Source: Alistipes sp. (GTDB lineage: Bacteria > Bacteroidota > Bacteroidia > Bacteroidales > Rikenellaceae). Taken from it: a DNA stretch of 9,400 nt. Below the pieces are notes generated by a model that was not told the DNA's origin, searched no databases, and saw only the letters and a program-made list of their open reading frames with translations. The position numbers were made by a program, and so were the translations under genes. The stretch is taken from positions 1 through 9,400 of the forward strand of contig JAFYOF010000002.1 in assembly GCA_017560305.1 (NCBI GenBank), written 5' to 3'. Within the stretch, counting starts at the first letter, position 1. Each line of letters begins with the position of its first letter. This document shows positions 1-6,314 of this stretch, one piece after another.

Positions 1-45
1 GATGTTGCCACGCTCATTACATTCGCTCGCAATGACGAGTGTGGG
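1..45 (-). repeat. Dispersed-repeat-like sequence, cut by the window edge
   Basis: Read on the minus strand, this stretch contains CGTCATTGCGAGCGAATG followed by GAGCGTGGCAA. From memory, this resembles a short dispersed intergenic repeat seen in many bacterial genomes. It can form an imperfect hairpin (9-18 with 31-41, one bulge and one mismatch). No open frame of note crosses it. Only one copy is in the window, so the repeat call rests on recognition, not on counted copies. Confidence 0.4.
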
Positions 46-83
46 AATGCACACCAATTTTCATTCGTAGCAAGGTAAGTGGA

Positions 84-153
84 GAACGGGCGTAAAGCCC
101 GTATCTTCGGTGGCGTAGCGCTCTGCGCCACACCCCCCCCGCCACCGAAGATA
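84..153. repeat. Intergenic inverted-repeat element with a C8 tract
   Basis: Two nested structures are visible. A 6-bp stem ACGGGC/GCCCGT (86-91 with 97-102) has loop GTAAA. A perfect 13-bp inverted pair has arms TATCTTCGGTGGC (102-114) and GCCACCGAAGATA (141-153), enclosing 26 nt that include AGCGCT and a run of eight C (133-140). The block CGTATCTTCGGTGGCGT (100-116) recurs at 3128-3144 with 15 of 17 identities, also right after a hairpin. This looks like one copy of a small repeat family of the genome. There is no T-tract on either side, so it is not a classical terminator. Together with the entries on each side it accounts for the gene-free stretch 1-221. Confidence 0.55.
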
Positions 154-181
154 ATCTTATTTATCAAAGAAAAACTCAAAC

Positions 182-209
182 AAGAAAAGGCCACCCCTTC
201 GGGTAGCCT
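182..209 (-). terminator. Rho-independent terminator of the metallophosphoesterase gene
   Basis: On the minus strand AGGCTACCC (209-201) pairs with GGGTGGCCT (196-188) as a 9-bp stem with one G-T wobble and a GAAG loop (200-197). A short T-rich tail, TTTTCTT (188-182), follows. It lies 12 nt past the stop codon of the 222-1220 gene, the expected place for its terminator. Confidence 0.7.
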
Positions 210-221
210 CTTGAAATGTCT

Positions 222-1220
222 TTACTTCGTATCCTTCGGGAAGTCAAGGTGATACATCGTGCGAGAATCCTTGATGCGTATCCAGGTGCGGAATCCGCGC
301 TCGCCCTCGGTGAGTTCTATCACGCGTGCGCCGTTGCCCTCGGTGATGTTGTTGTAGACGGTGTTGCCGCCCGTGTAGCGACCATACGCCATCAGTATGC
401 CTCGCCAGTTCACGGCGTAGTCGTTTATGTGGTCGTGACCCACAAAGACACCCATCACATCGCCCTTGTCGAGCATCGCCGTAGCCAGCCCCGAGTTGAT
501 TTTAGGTGAGCAGGCTGGCTCCTTGCGTGAGCCAATCATAAATGCCGACTCGTCACGCACCGCCTCGTTGAACTCTGGCAGAGGGATGTGGAAGAATGCC
601 AGCGCTGGCAGAGGATTGCCCTCATTCTCAACCTTGTACGCCTCGCTCTGCTCCATATACCAGCCTATCTGGTCGTGCGCAATCCAGCCGTAACCCTTCA
701 CCTTCGAGTTGCGCGAGTAGGAGTTGCTGTCGAAAACATACAGCACCGCCGCCGTAGAGTCGCCCTTCGATGCACCCACCTCAAGCGTGTAGTTCGTTAC
801 GCCCGTGATACCCTCGGTTGTGGCGCTGAGGTTACCCTTCATCCCCTGCACCAGCTCAAGCAGTTGCTCGCGTGAGAGGTCCTGCTCGTCATCGTGGTTG
901 CCGAATGTCACGGCAAAGGGAATGCCTCGCTTGATGATTGGCGCAAGTGCCGCTTCGATACCCTCCTTGGCTGGCTTTGCGAAGATTATGTCGCCCGTAA
1001 CCACCACCAAATCAGGCTTCTCGGCATCCAGTACCTCGGCTATGCGCTCGCCCGCAATGTCGGAGTTGGGGTTGCCGTAGACCCAGTGGATGTCGGTCAG
1101 TTGCACGATTTTGAACTTGCCCTCTTTGTTGAATTTCAGTTTCGGACTCTTGGCGTAGGCGGTGCCCGCCACCAGCAGTGATGCCACCAGCATCACGATA
1201 TAACGGCTCAGTTGTCTCAT
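222..1220 (-). CDS. Secreted calcineurin-like metallophosphoesterase
   Basis: This is a 332-residue protein that probably hydrolyses phosphoesters outside the cytoplasm with a two-metal centre; the substrate is unknown. The metal-binding motifs of the calcineurin-like superfamily occur in order: D43-x-H45 (TDIHW), G76-D77 (VTGD), G107-N-H-D110 (FGNHD), H211 (FFHIP) and G261-H-D-H264. A hydrophobic N-terminus ends in GTAYA, so signal peptidase I cleavage after A23 is likely, giving a periplasmic or exported enzyme. All catalytic motifs are intact and the length suits the family. The overall pattern resembles the Dcr2/purple-acid-phosphatase-like branch found in Bacteroidota. It is a single gene, divergent from the GH110 gene, with its own promoter box and terminator. 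The ATG start has no Shine-Dalgarno sequence, usual for the phylum. Superfamily is certain; substrate is not. Confidence 0.94.
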   Translation of the reverse strand: MRQLSRYIVMLVASLLVAGTAYAKSPKLKFNKEGKFKIVQLTDIHWVYGNPNSDIAGERIAEVLDAEKPDLVVVTGDIIFAKPAKEGIEAALAPIIKRGIPFAVTFGNHDDEQDLSREQLLELVQGMKGNLSATTEGITGVTNYTLEVGASKGDSTAAVLYVFDSNSYSRNSKVKGYGWIAHDQIGWYMEQSEAYKVENEGNPLPALAFFHIPLPEFNEAVRDESAFMIGSRKEPACSPKINSGLATAMLDKGDVMGVFVGHDHINDYAVNWRGILMAYGRYTGGNTVYNNITEGNGARVIELTEGERGFRTWIRIKDSRTMYHLDFPKDTK

Positions 1221-1259
1221 AATTCTCGTTTTTTAGGTTTATGCACTTTTATGGTAGTG

Positions 1260-1267
1260 CAAATATA
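1260..1267 (-). promoter_or_regulatory. -7 box of the metallophosphoesterase promoter
   Basis: The minus strand reads TATATTTG, a perfect match to the Bacteroidota -7 consensus TAnnTTTG, 39 nt before the ATG at 1220. No TTTG is found at the expected -33 distance (19-21 nt upstream), so the promoter may be weak or activator-dependent. The box is the mirror image of the plus-strand box at 1280-1287. Confidence 0.5.
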
Positions 1268-1279
1268 GAGAATTTTCAT

Positions 1280-1287
1280 TATATTTG
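1280..1287 (+). promoter_or_regulatory. -7 box of the GH110 gene promoter
   Basis: TATATTTG matches TAnnTTTG exactly and ends 20 nt before the ATG at 1308, the same distance as for cysS. The expected -33 position falls around 1255-1260 and has no TTTG; it coincides with the opposite-strand -7 box, so the two divergent promoters probably overlap. Confidence 0.55.
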
Positions 1288-1307
1288 TATTGACTAAAAC
1301 TGCAACT

Positions 1308-3107
1308 ATGAAAAGATTTTTCACTCTTGTGATTTTGCTTGCGCTTGCGCTCCCCACGCTGGGTCAGCAGCGCCTGAGTGTGACCGATTTCGGTGCGAAG
1401 CCTGGTAGCGGCGAGGATACCCGCCTTGCCTTTCAGCGGGCGGTGAAGGCGTGTGGCGGCAAGGATGCCATCATTGAGTTTCCGAAGGGTCGCTACGACT
1501 TCTATCCGCAGGAGGGTAGTGGCGCTACCACGGCGATGCAACTGCGTGATGCCGAGAATATTACCATCGAAGGTAATGGCTCGGAGTTCTTCTTCCACGG
1601 CAAGATGCGTGTGGTGCTTGTCGAGAAGTCAAGCAATGTCACTCTGCGCAATTTCTCCACCGACTGGGAGCGCACGTACATCAGTCAGGGCGAGTTCGTT
1701 GACATCCAGCCCGACTATGTTGATTTGCGCATCGACCCCAAGGAGTACCCCTTTGAGATTGCTGACAACCGCATCCGCTTTCTGGGCGAGGGTTGGACAG
1801 CTGGCGTACACGATAGTTACCTGAACATCCACACCCCTGAGGGCGAGATTGCCTACCGCACCCGCGATGACCACACGGGCAACATCTTCAAGGGCAGAGC
1901 CGAGCAGATTGCGCCCGATGTAGTGCGCTTTTTTGGCAAGGTGCGTGAGCGTGAAGTCCCCGTTGAGGTGGGTCAGAAAATCACCCTCTATCACGGCACC
2001 TACATTATGACAGGCATTGAGATTGGTAATAGCAAAGATGTTGTGCTTGAGGATATTACACTCTATCACGCATTGAGCACGGGCGTCTATGGTTTCCGCA
2101 CCGAGAACATCACTCTGCGCCGCGTGAGCGCCACACCCCGCACCTCACGAGGTCGTGTTTTCAGCACCGTGGCGGATGCCTCGCACTTCACCTGCTGCCG
2201 TGGCGAAATTCTCATTGATGGCTGCGCCCATACGGGTCAGGGAGATGACTTTATCAATGTCCGTGGCACCTACTCACGCATCAGCGAGGTGGTGGGCGAC
2301 AACGCCGTGAGGGTAGGGCGAGGATGGTTTCTTGAGCCTACCGATACGGTCTGGGCGGTGGACTACACTACGGTCAGCCGCCGCGAGGAATTGGTTGTCA
2401 AGAGCAAGCGCTATGTACCTGAGTATGATGAATATATCGTAGAGTTTACAACTCCAATTACGCAGTCCGTGAAGGTGGGTAACTTCCTGGAAAACAAGAG
2501 CTGGACACCCTCGCTGGTGGTGCGCAACTGCCGTTTTGAGAAGCGCAATCGCGCCCGCGGAATGCTTGTCACCACGCCAAAGTCGGTGCTTGTTGAGAAC
2601 AACTACTTCAACACCGCTGGCACGGCTATACTCATCGAGGGCGACCTTGACCACTGGTATGAGTCGGGAGCGCACACCAACCTCGTTATCCGCAACAATG
2701 TGTTCGAGAACTGCTCGACCTCGGGTTGCGAAACGGGCGACAGATGGGAGTGGGGCGAGGCGCCCATCACCATCTCGCCATCCTACCGCCCAACCTCTGC
2801 CGACAGCCCCGCCTACCATCGTGGCATCACCATCGAGGGCAACACCTTCCGCTGCTTCGATGCACCAGTGTTGTTCGCCCGCTCGGTTGAGAATCTGCGT
2901 TTTGTGGGCAACCGCCTGAAGCCGACTACCGATTACGAGCCTTTCCTCTGGCAGAAGTCAAACATCTACCTTGATGGCTGCCGCAAAGTGGTCATTGGGG
3001 GCAACAAACTTCACCGCCGCTTCCCCGCAAAGTCGGTTGAGTTGCATCATATGAGGCGTGAGGATGTGGAAAGCGTGGATAAGGAATTTTCGCTGGCGAT
3101 AAAGTAG
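1308..3107 (+). CDS. Secreted GH110 alpha-1,3-galactosidase
   Basis: This 599-residue exo-glycosidase of family GH110 removes terminal alpha-1,3-linked galactose from host-type glycans such as blood group B antigen; subfamily B members also act on linear alpha-Gal. A signal peptide is evident (hydrophobic 4-18, likely cut after G19, before QQ). The rest is a right-handed parallel beta-helix with many N-x-x-I/L-x-N-x-x-F rungs. The family's acidic triad appears as D290 (DASHF) with D313 and D314 (GQGDD); the spacing of 23 and 24 residues equals what I recall for the characterised enzyme PdGH110B. The block NRARGMLVTTPKSV (414-427) is also typical of Bacteroides GH110. I chose ATG 1308: an upstream TTG at 1290 lies 3 nt past the -7 box, probably before the transcript start, and would put six extra residues ahead of the signal peptide. 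No SusC/SusD or other glycan genes adjoin it. The branched-only versus branched-plus-linear specificity is not decided here. Confidence 0.92.
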   Translation: MKRFFTLVILLALALPTLGQQRLSVTDFGAKPGSGEDTRLAFQRAVKACGGKDAIIEFPKGRYDFYPQEGSGATTAMQLRDAENITIEGNGSEFFFHGKMRVVLVEKSSNVTLRNFSTDWERTYISQGEFVDIQPDYVDLRIDPKEYPFEIADNRIRFLGEGWTAGVHDSYLNIHTPEGEIAYRTRDDHTGNIFKGRAEQIAPDVVRFFGKVREREVPVEVGQKITLYHGTYIMTGIEIGNSKDVVLEDITLYHALSTGVYGFRTENITLRRVSATPRTSRGRVFSTVADASHFTCCRGEILIDGCAHTGQGDDFINVRGTYSRISEVVGDNAVRVGRGWFLEPTDTVWAVDYTTVSRREELVVKSKRYVPEYDEYIVEFTTPITQSVKVGNFLENKSWTPSLVVRNCRFEKRNRARGMLVTTPKSVLVENNYFNTAGTAILIEGDLDHWYESGAHTNLVIRNNVFENCSTSGCETGDRWEWGEAPITISPSYRPTSADSPAYHRGITIEGNTFRCFDAPVLFARSVENLRFVGNRLKPTTDYEPFLWQKSNIYLDGCRKVVIGGNKLHRRFPAKSVELHHMRREDVESVDKEFSLAIK

Positions 3108-3110
3108 GGA

Positions 3111-3149
3111 ATGCGCCCCTTCGAGGGCGTATCTTTGGAGGCGTCAGCC
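3111..3149. repeat. Second copy of the CGTATCTT..GG.GGCGT hairpin repeat
   Basis: An 8-bp stem ATGCGCCC/GGGCGTAT (3111-3118 with 3125-3132, one G-T wobble, loop CTTCGA) runs into CGTATCTTTGGAGGCGT (3128-3144). That block is 15/17 identical to 100-116. The copy sits 3 nt after the GH110 stop codon. A T-tract is lacking, so any terminator role is uncertain. Confidence 0.5.
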
Positions 3150-3151
3150 TA

Positions 3152-3186
3152 ATTTTGAATTTGTAATTTTGAATTATGAATTTAAT
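3152..3186 (+). repeat. Degenerate ATTTTGA heptanucleotide repeat (5 units)
   Basis: Five consecutive 7-nt units are visible: ATTTTGA, ATTTGTA, ATTTTGA, ATTATGA and ATTTAAT. The third unit supplies the TTTG that fits the -33 box of cysS. A purer array of the same heptamer precedes the gene at 6488. Confidence 0.65.
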
Positions 3187-3198
3187 GTCTTATTTTTG
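3168..3198 (+). promoter_or_regulatory. cysS promoter (-33 TTTG, -7 TATTTTTG)
   Basis: TTTG at 3168-3171 and TATTTTTG at 3191-3198 are separated by 19 nt. Both match the Bacteroidota housekeeping consensus (TTTG, N19-21, TAnnTTTG). The -7 box ends 20 nt before the cysS ATG. This is the best promoter in the window. Confidence 0.75.
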
Positions 3199-3218
3199 TA
3201 AAAAATAATTACAACAGT

Positions 3219-4700
3219 ATGGAATCAAAACTCTCTTTATACAATACGCTCACTCGCCGCAAGGAGGTGTTCGAGCCTCTCAACGAGGGTCGCGTGGGTA
3301 TGTATGTCTGCGGTCCAACCGTTTACGGCGATCCACACCTGGGTCACGCCCGCCCTTCAATCACATTCGATTTGATGTTCCGCTACCTGAAGTCTTTGGG
3401 CTACAAGGTGCGCTATGTGCGTAACATCACCGATGTGGGTCACCTCGAGCACGATGCCGACGAGGGCGAGGACAAGATCGCAAAGAAGGCTCGCCTCGAG
3501 CAGTTGGAGCCTATGGAGGTTGCTCACTACTACACCGAGCGCTACCACAAGGCTATGGAGCAGTTGGGTGTGCAGACCCCATCTATCGAGCCTCACGCAT
3601 CGGGTCACATTATGGAGCAGATTGAGTTCGTTGAGCGCATCTTCGAGGCGGGTTACGCTTATGAGTCAAACGGCTCGGTTTACTTCGATGTTGAGAAGTA
3701 TAACAAGGACTACCACTACGGCAAACTCTCTGGTCGTAACCTCGAGGACATCGTTGCCAACACCCGCGACCTCGACGGTCAGGGCGACAAGCGCAACTCA
3801 TTCGATTTCGCCCTGTGGAAGAAGGCTGCGCCAGAGCATATTATGCGTTGGAAGTCGCCTTGGAGCGATGGTTTCCCAGGCTGGCATATGGAGTGCTCGG
3901 CTATGTCGTGCAAGTATCTGGGCGAGCAGTTCGACATCCACGGTGGCGGTATGGACTTGATGTTCCCTCACCACGAGTGCGAGATTGCACAGGCGACAGC
4001 CGCTCTGGGCAAGGACTCGGCTCGCTACTGGGTGCATAACAATATGATTACTATCGACGGTCAGAAGATGGGTAAGTCGTACGGCAACTTCATCACTATG
4101 GAGCAACTCTTCAATGGTGAGCATCCAAAGTTGGAGCAGGCATACTCGCCAATGACCATCCGTTTCTTCATCCTTCAGGCACACTACCGCTCTACACTTG
4201 ATTTCTCAAATGCTGCATTGCAGGCTGCCGAGAAGGGCTTTGACCGCCTGATGAAGGGCGTGGAGACTCTGGGTAAGTTGAAGCCATCGGCTGCAACATC
4301 CGAGGCTGTGAAGCCAGCCGAGTTGGAGGCTCGTTGCCGCGAGGCTATGGACGACGATTTGAACTCGCCAATGGTTATCTCTGCTTTGTTTGACTATGTG
4401 CGTATCATCAACCAGATTGCCGAGGGTCAGCAGACAATCTCGGAGGCTGATTTGGTAGAACTCAAGCGCATCTTCGACCTCTATGTGTTCGAGATTTTGG
4501 GTCTAAGGAACGAGAAGCAGGAGGGTGCAGCAGGCGGTAGCGATATGCTCGCCAAGGTTGTTGATATGATTCTTGCAGTTCGTCAGGATGCCAAGGCTAA
4601 CAAGGATTGGGCTACTTCCGATAAGATTCGTAACGAGCTTACTGCTATCGGTATCCGCGTCAAAGACCGTAAGGACGGTGTAGACTGGGAACTTGAGTAG
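3219..4700 (+). CDS. cysS: Cysteine--tRNA ligase (CysRS)
   Basis: This cytoplasmic class I aminoacyl-tRNA synthetase joins cysteine to tRNA-Cys using ATP. At 493 residues it is slightly longer than the E. coli enzyme. The N-terminal catalytic domain carries the HIGH signature as HLGH (40-43), inside [13 protein letters not shown], and the KMSKS loop as KMGKS (283-287). The zinc ligands line up with those of E. coli CysRS at the same spacing: C31, C226 (WHMEC), H251 and E255 (HHECE). The C-terminal part contains the helical DALR-type anticodon-binding region (MDDDLNSP near residue 370) and the tail [20 protein letters not shown]. The ATG at 3219 agrees with the family N-terminus and lies 20 nt past a strong -7 box. 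It is probably transcribed alone; a structured element and a terminator follow. All key residues are present. Confidence 0.98.
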   Translation: MESKLSLYNTLTRRKEVFEPLNEGRVGMYVCGPTVYGDPHLGHARPSITFDLMFRYLKSLGYKVRYVRNITDVGHLEHDADEGEDKIAKKARLEQLEPMEVAHYYTERYHKAMEQLGVQTPSIEPHASGHIMEQIEFVERIFEAGYAYESNGSVYFDVEKYNKDYHYGKLSGRNLEDIVANTRDLDGQGDKRNSFDFALWKKAAPEHIMRWKSPWSDGFPGWHMECSAMSCKYLGEQFDIHGGGMDLMFPHHECEIAQATAALGKDSARYWVHNNMITIDGQKMGKSYGNFITMEQLFNGEHPKLEQAYSPMTIRFFILQAHYRSTLDFSNAALQAAEKGFDRLMKGVETLGKLKPSAATSEAVKPAELEARCREAMDDDLNSPMVISALFDYVRIINQIAEGQQTISEADLVELKRIFDLYVFEILGLRNEKQEGAAGGSDMLAKVVDMILAVRQDAKANKDWATSDKIRNELTAIGIRVKDRKDGVDWELE

Positions 4701-4713
4701 CGCGTCTCTTTTT

Positions 4714-4792
4714 GGTAAATTTTGCTTCGCCCTGCTTGGAAATAGACCCACTATTCCCTGCGCAGGTTAAAACAAAATTTCCTCAAAAATAG
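4714..4792 (+). repeat. Structured post-stop element, copy A
   Basis: The element begins 13 nt after the cysS stop with GGTAAATTTTG and ends with CCTCAAAAATAG (4781-4792). A long nested hairpin is possible: AAATTTTG/CAAAATTT (4717-4724 with 4773-4780), CCTGC/GCAGG (4731-4735 with 4762-4766) and GGAAATAG/CTATTCC (4738-4745 with 4751-4757, one bulged A), closing on the loop ACCCA. The start block, the inner TGCTTG (4733-4738) and the end block recur in the same order after prfB (6315-6403), while the stems differ in sequence. It could be a mobile palindromic repeat or a 3'-UTR RNA structure; its function is unknown. Confidence 0.5.
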
Positions 4793-4817
4793 TTCACGCT
4801 AAAGATAGAGTATTTAG

Positions 4818-4852
4818 AGAGGGGTTTGCCTTAGTGAAAATCCCTCTTTTTT
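4818..4852 (+). terminator. Rho-independent terminator after cysS
   Basis: AGAGGGGTTT (4818-4827) pairs with AAATCCCTCT (4838-4847) as a 10-bp stem with one wobble and a 10-nt loop, followed directly by TTTTT (4848-4852). It should end the cysS transcript. It lies only 14 nt before the next start codon, so it could also act as an attenuator for the small membrane protein gene. Confidence 0.75.
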
Positions 4853-4866
4853 AATTTTCAAGAGTT

Positions 4867-5037
4867 ATGGCAGAGCAGAAGAAAGATTTTGATGGTAAGT
4901 GGTTAGCTATAGGTGTTGCTATTGGTGTCGCTATCGGTGCGGCAATGGGTAATATCTCGCTTGGTATTTGCATTGGTCTTGGTCTCGGTACAGCAATTGC
5001 TCTCAACGAGAAAAAGAAAAAAGATAAAGAAGAATAG
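4867..5037 (+). CDS. Small glycine-zipper membrane protein (56 aa)
   Basis: A short frame encodes 56 residues beginning MAEQKKDFDGKWLAIG and ending in a highly charged KKKKDKEE tail. The middle holds a perfect glycine zipper, glycine every fourth residue (G16, G20, G24, G28), then a short N-I-S turn and a second glycine-rich segment (G33, G37, G39, G41). Two packed membrane helices with both ends in the cytoplasm are the natural reading. Similar small glycine-zipper proteins occur in Bacteroidota, but I know of no assigned function. The gene ends in tandem stops (TAG TGA). It sits between a terminator 14 nt upstream and the GC-rich element before prfB. I see no convincing promoter of its own, so expression may rely on read-through. 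Coding is supported by the coherent amphipathic and charge pattern. Confidence 0.7.
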   Translation: MAEQKKDFDGKWLAIGVAIGVAIGAAMGNISLGICIGLGLGTAIALNEKKKKDKEE

Positions 5038-5044
5038 TGATGGC

Positions 5045-5116
5045 GGTCACTCCTCCCCTTTGGAGCGTAGCGACCAAAGTCCCCTGCCGAGGCGGGGAAT
5101 TCAGGGGGTGGGTCAG
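5045..5116. repeat. GC-rich hairpin element between the small membrane protein gene and prfB
   Basis: Several short inverted pairs are packed here: GGTC/GACC (5045-5048 with 5072-5075) around CTCC/GGAG (5053-5056 with 5062-5065), then CCCC/GGGG (5081-5084 with 5094-5097), followed by a G-rich end (GGGGGTGGG). The layout resembles GC-rich dispersed intergenic repeats that I recall from Bacteroidales genomes. It contains no credible gene; a 28-codon ATG frame (5040-5126) crosses it but looks accidental. Confidence 0.4.
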
Positions 5117-5125
5117 ACTTGCATA

Positions 5126-5139
5126 ATGGCGAAAGCCAT
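5126..5139 (+). promoter_or_regulatory. GNRA-capped mini-hairpin over the upstream prfB AUG
   Basis: ATGGC (5126-5130), GAAA (5131-5134) and GCCAT (5135-5139) make a perfect 5-bp stem with a GNRA tetraloop. The first three bases are the only AUG in the prfB zero frame ahead of the frameshift site. In the mRNA this would place the start codon inside the base of a compact hairpin. Whether it regulates initiation, or shows that this AUG is not the start, is open. Confidence 0.45.
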
Positions 5140-6311
5140 AGGCTGGGACTACGGTATTAAGAATGACTACGGTAAAATAGCAGAAACAGATATTATTACA
5201 GACGACCAGATTAAAGAAGCTATAAGACGACAGGATTCGTTGGGGAGGTGCCTTTGACATCGCTCAGCGAAGAATAGACCTCCAGAATGAGGAGGAGAAG
5301 ACCCACGACCCCGCCTTTTGGGAGGATGCCGAAGCGGCGCAAAAACAGTTGCGCAAGGTGGCATCAATCAAGAGTTGGGTGGAGGATTATGATGCCGTAG
5401 TGAAGGCTACGGAGGAGTTGCAACTGATGCCCGAATTCGTGGCGGCAGAACTCGCCACCGAGGAGGAGATGGAGGCGCAGTATGCCCGTACCATTTCTCT
5501 CATCGAGGCTCTGGAACTCCGCAATATGCTCCGCAACGAGGAGGACAAGATGGGTGCCATTATGGATATCAATGCTGGTGCTGGCGGTACGGAGGCTTTG
5601 GACTGGGCATCTATGCTGCTGCGTATGTACACCCGCTGGTGCGACGCCCACGGCTACAAATACCGTATGATGGATTATCAGGCGGGCGACGAGGTGGGTG
5701 TGAAGTCGTGCACCCTTGAGATTGAGGGCGACTACGCCTACGGCTATCTGAAGAGTGAGAACGGAGTGCATCGTATGGTGCGCCTCTCGCCATTCAATGC
5801 CAACAACAAGCGCCAGACTACCTTTGCGTCGGTCTTTGTCTCGCCTGCGGTGGATGACTCCATCGAGATTGTCATCAACCCATCCGACTGCGAGTGGGAT
5901 ACCTTCCGCGCAAGCGGTGCGGGCGGACAGAATGTCAATAAGGTTGAGACCGCTGTGCGTCTGCGCTACCACGGCAAGGACCCCGACACTGGCGAGCCTA
6001 TTGAGTTCCTCATCGAGAATATGGAGACCCGCTCCCAGCTCGACAACCGCGCCAATGCGATGCGCATTCTGCGCTCGAAGCTCTACCAGCGCGAGATGGA
6101 GAAGCGTATGGCGACCCAGCAGGCTTTGGAGGCTACCAAGAAGCGCATCGAGTGGGGCTCGCAGATTCGTTCCTATGTATTCGATGACCGCCGCGTCAAG
6201 GACCACCGCACAGGATTCCAGACCTCTGCTGTTGAGGCGGTAATGGATGGCGACCTGGATGGTTTCATCAAGGAGTATCTGATGCAGACAGGCGGGTCTG
6301 AAGGCGTGTAG
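5126..6311 (+). CDS. prfB: Peptide chain release factor 2 (RF2), with programmed +1 frameshift
   Basis: RF2 is the cytoplasmic factor that reads UGA and UAA stop codons and triggers release of the finished protein. The zero frame runs to CTT at 5252-5254, meets TGA at 5255-5257, skips T5255 and continues as GAC ATC GCT (DIAQRRID) to the stop at 6309-6311. The codon-recognition tripeptide SPF is at 5787-5795 and the catalytic GGQ at 5922-5930. The N-terminal helical domain (DPAFWED) and the C-terminal part are complete. The start is uncertain. ATG 5126 gives 394 residues but adds 22 unconserved ones. The family's opening M-I-T-x-x-Q-I-K aligns with IITDDQIK, whose first codon is ATT at 5192; that start gives 372 residues, the usual RF2 size. 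I annotate from the ATG as the conservative choice, without excluding AUU initiation. Only the start is in doubt, not the gene. Confidence 0.95.
5147..5182 (+). repeat. Tandem 18-nt imperfect duplication in the prfB 5' end
   Basis: GACTACGGTA occurs at 5147-5156 and again at 5165-5174, exactly 18 nt apart and in the prfB zero frame, where it would read DYGIKN-DYGKIA. It lies between the upstream AUG and the point where conserved RF2 sequence begins. Confidence 0.55.
5242..5258 (+). promoter_or_regulatory. prfB: Programmed +1 ribosomal frameshift site of prfB
   Basis: The site reads GGGGAGG TGC CTT TGA C. GGAGGTG can pair with seven bases of the 16S rRNA 3' end (CACCTCC). It is spaced 3 nt from CTT, as in E. 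coli (AGGGGG TAT CTT TGA C). When RF2 is scarce the ribosome pauses at the UGA, slips from CUU to UUU and continues in the +1 frame; when RF2 is plentiful it terminates. This is the known autoregulation of RF2, and the site here is complete. Confidence 0.95.
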
Positions 6312-6314
6312 TGT

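Noticed and set aside
1..221. Possible tRNA or small RNA gene in the hairpin-rich left end
   Set aside because: No cloverleaf, T-loop sequence or promoter box was found. The hairpins are explained by repeats and by the minus-strand terminator.
1290..1307. TTG at 1290 as the GH110 start
   Set aside because: It lies 3 nt after the -7 box, probably before the transcript start, and would place six polar residues ahead of a good signal peptide that starts at ATG 1308.
2274..2819. 181-codon minus-strand frame within GH110
   Set aside because: It is a shadow frame: the translation shows no recognisable domain, and GH110 coding is secure.
4825..4859. TTTG (4825-4828) and TAATTTTC (4852-4859) as a promoter for the small membrane protein gene
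   Set aside because: The 23-nt spacing is too long, the -7 box has a mismatch, and only 7 nt remain before the ATG. The boxes also lie inside or at the edge of the terminator.
5040..5126. 28-codon frame starting ATG at 5040 and ending TAA, overlapping the prfB ATG (TAATG)
   Set aside because: The overlap looks like coupling, but the frame crosses the hairpin element, its translation is unremarkable, and it starts in the tandem stop of the preceding gene. Chance is likelier.
5364..6206. 280-codon minus-strand frame within prfB
   Set aside because: It is antisense to an essential conserved gene. The composition is typical of a shadow frame, and no start context or motif is evident.
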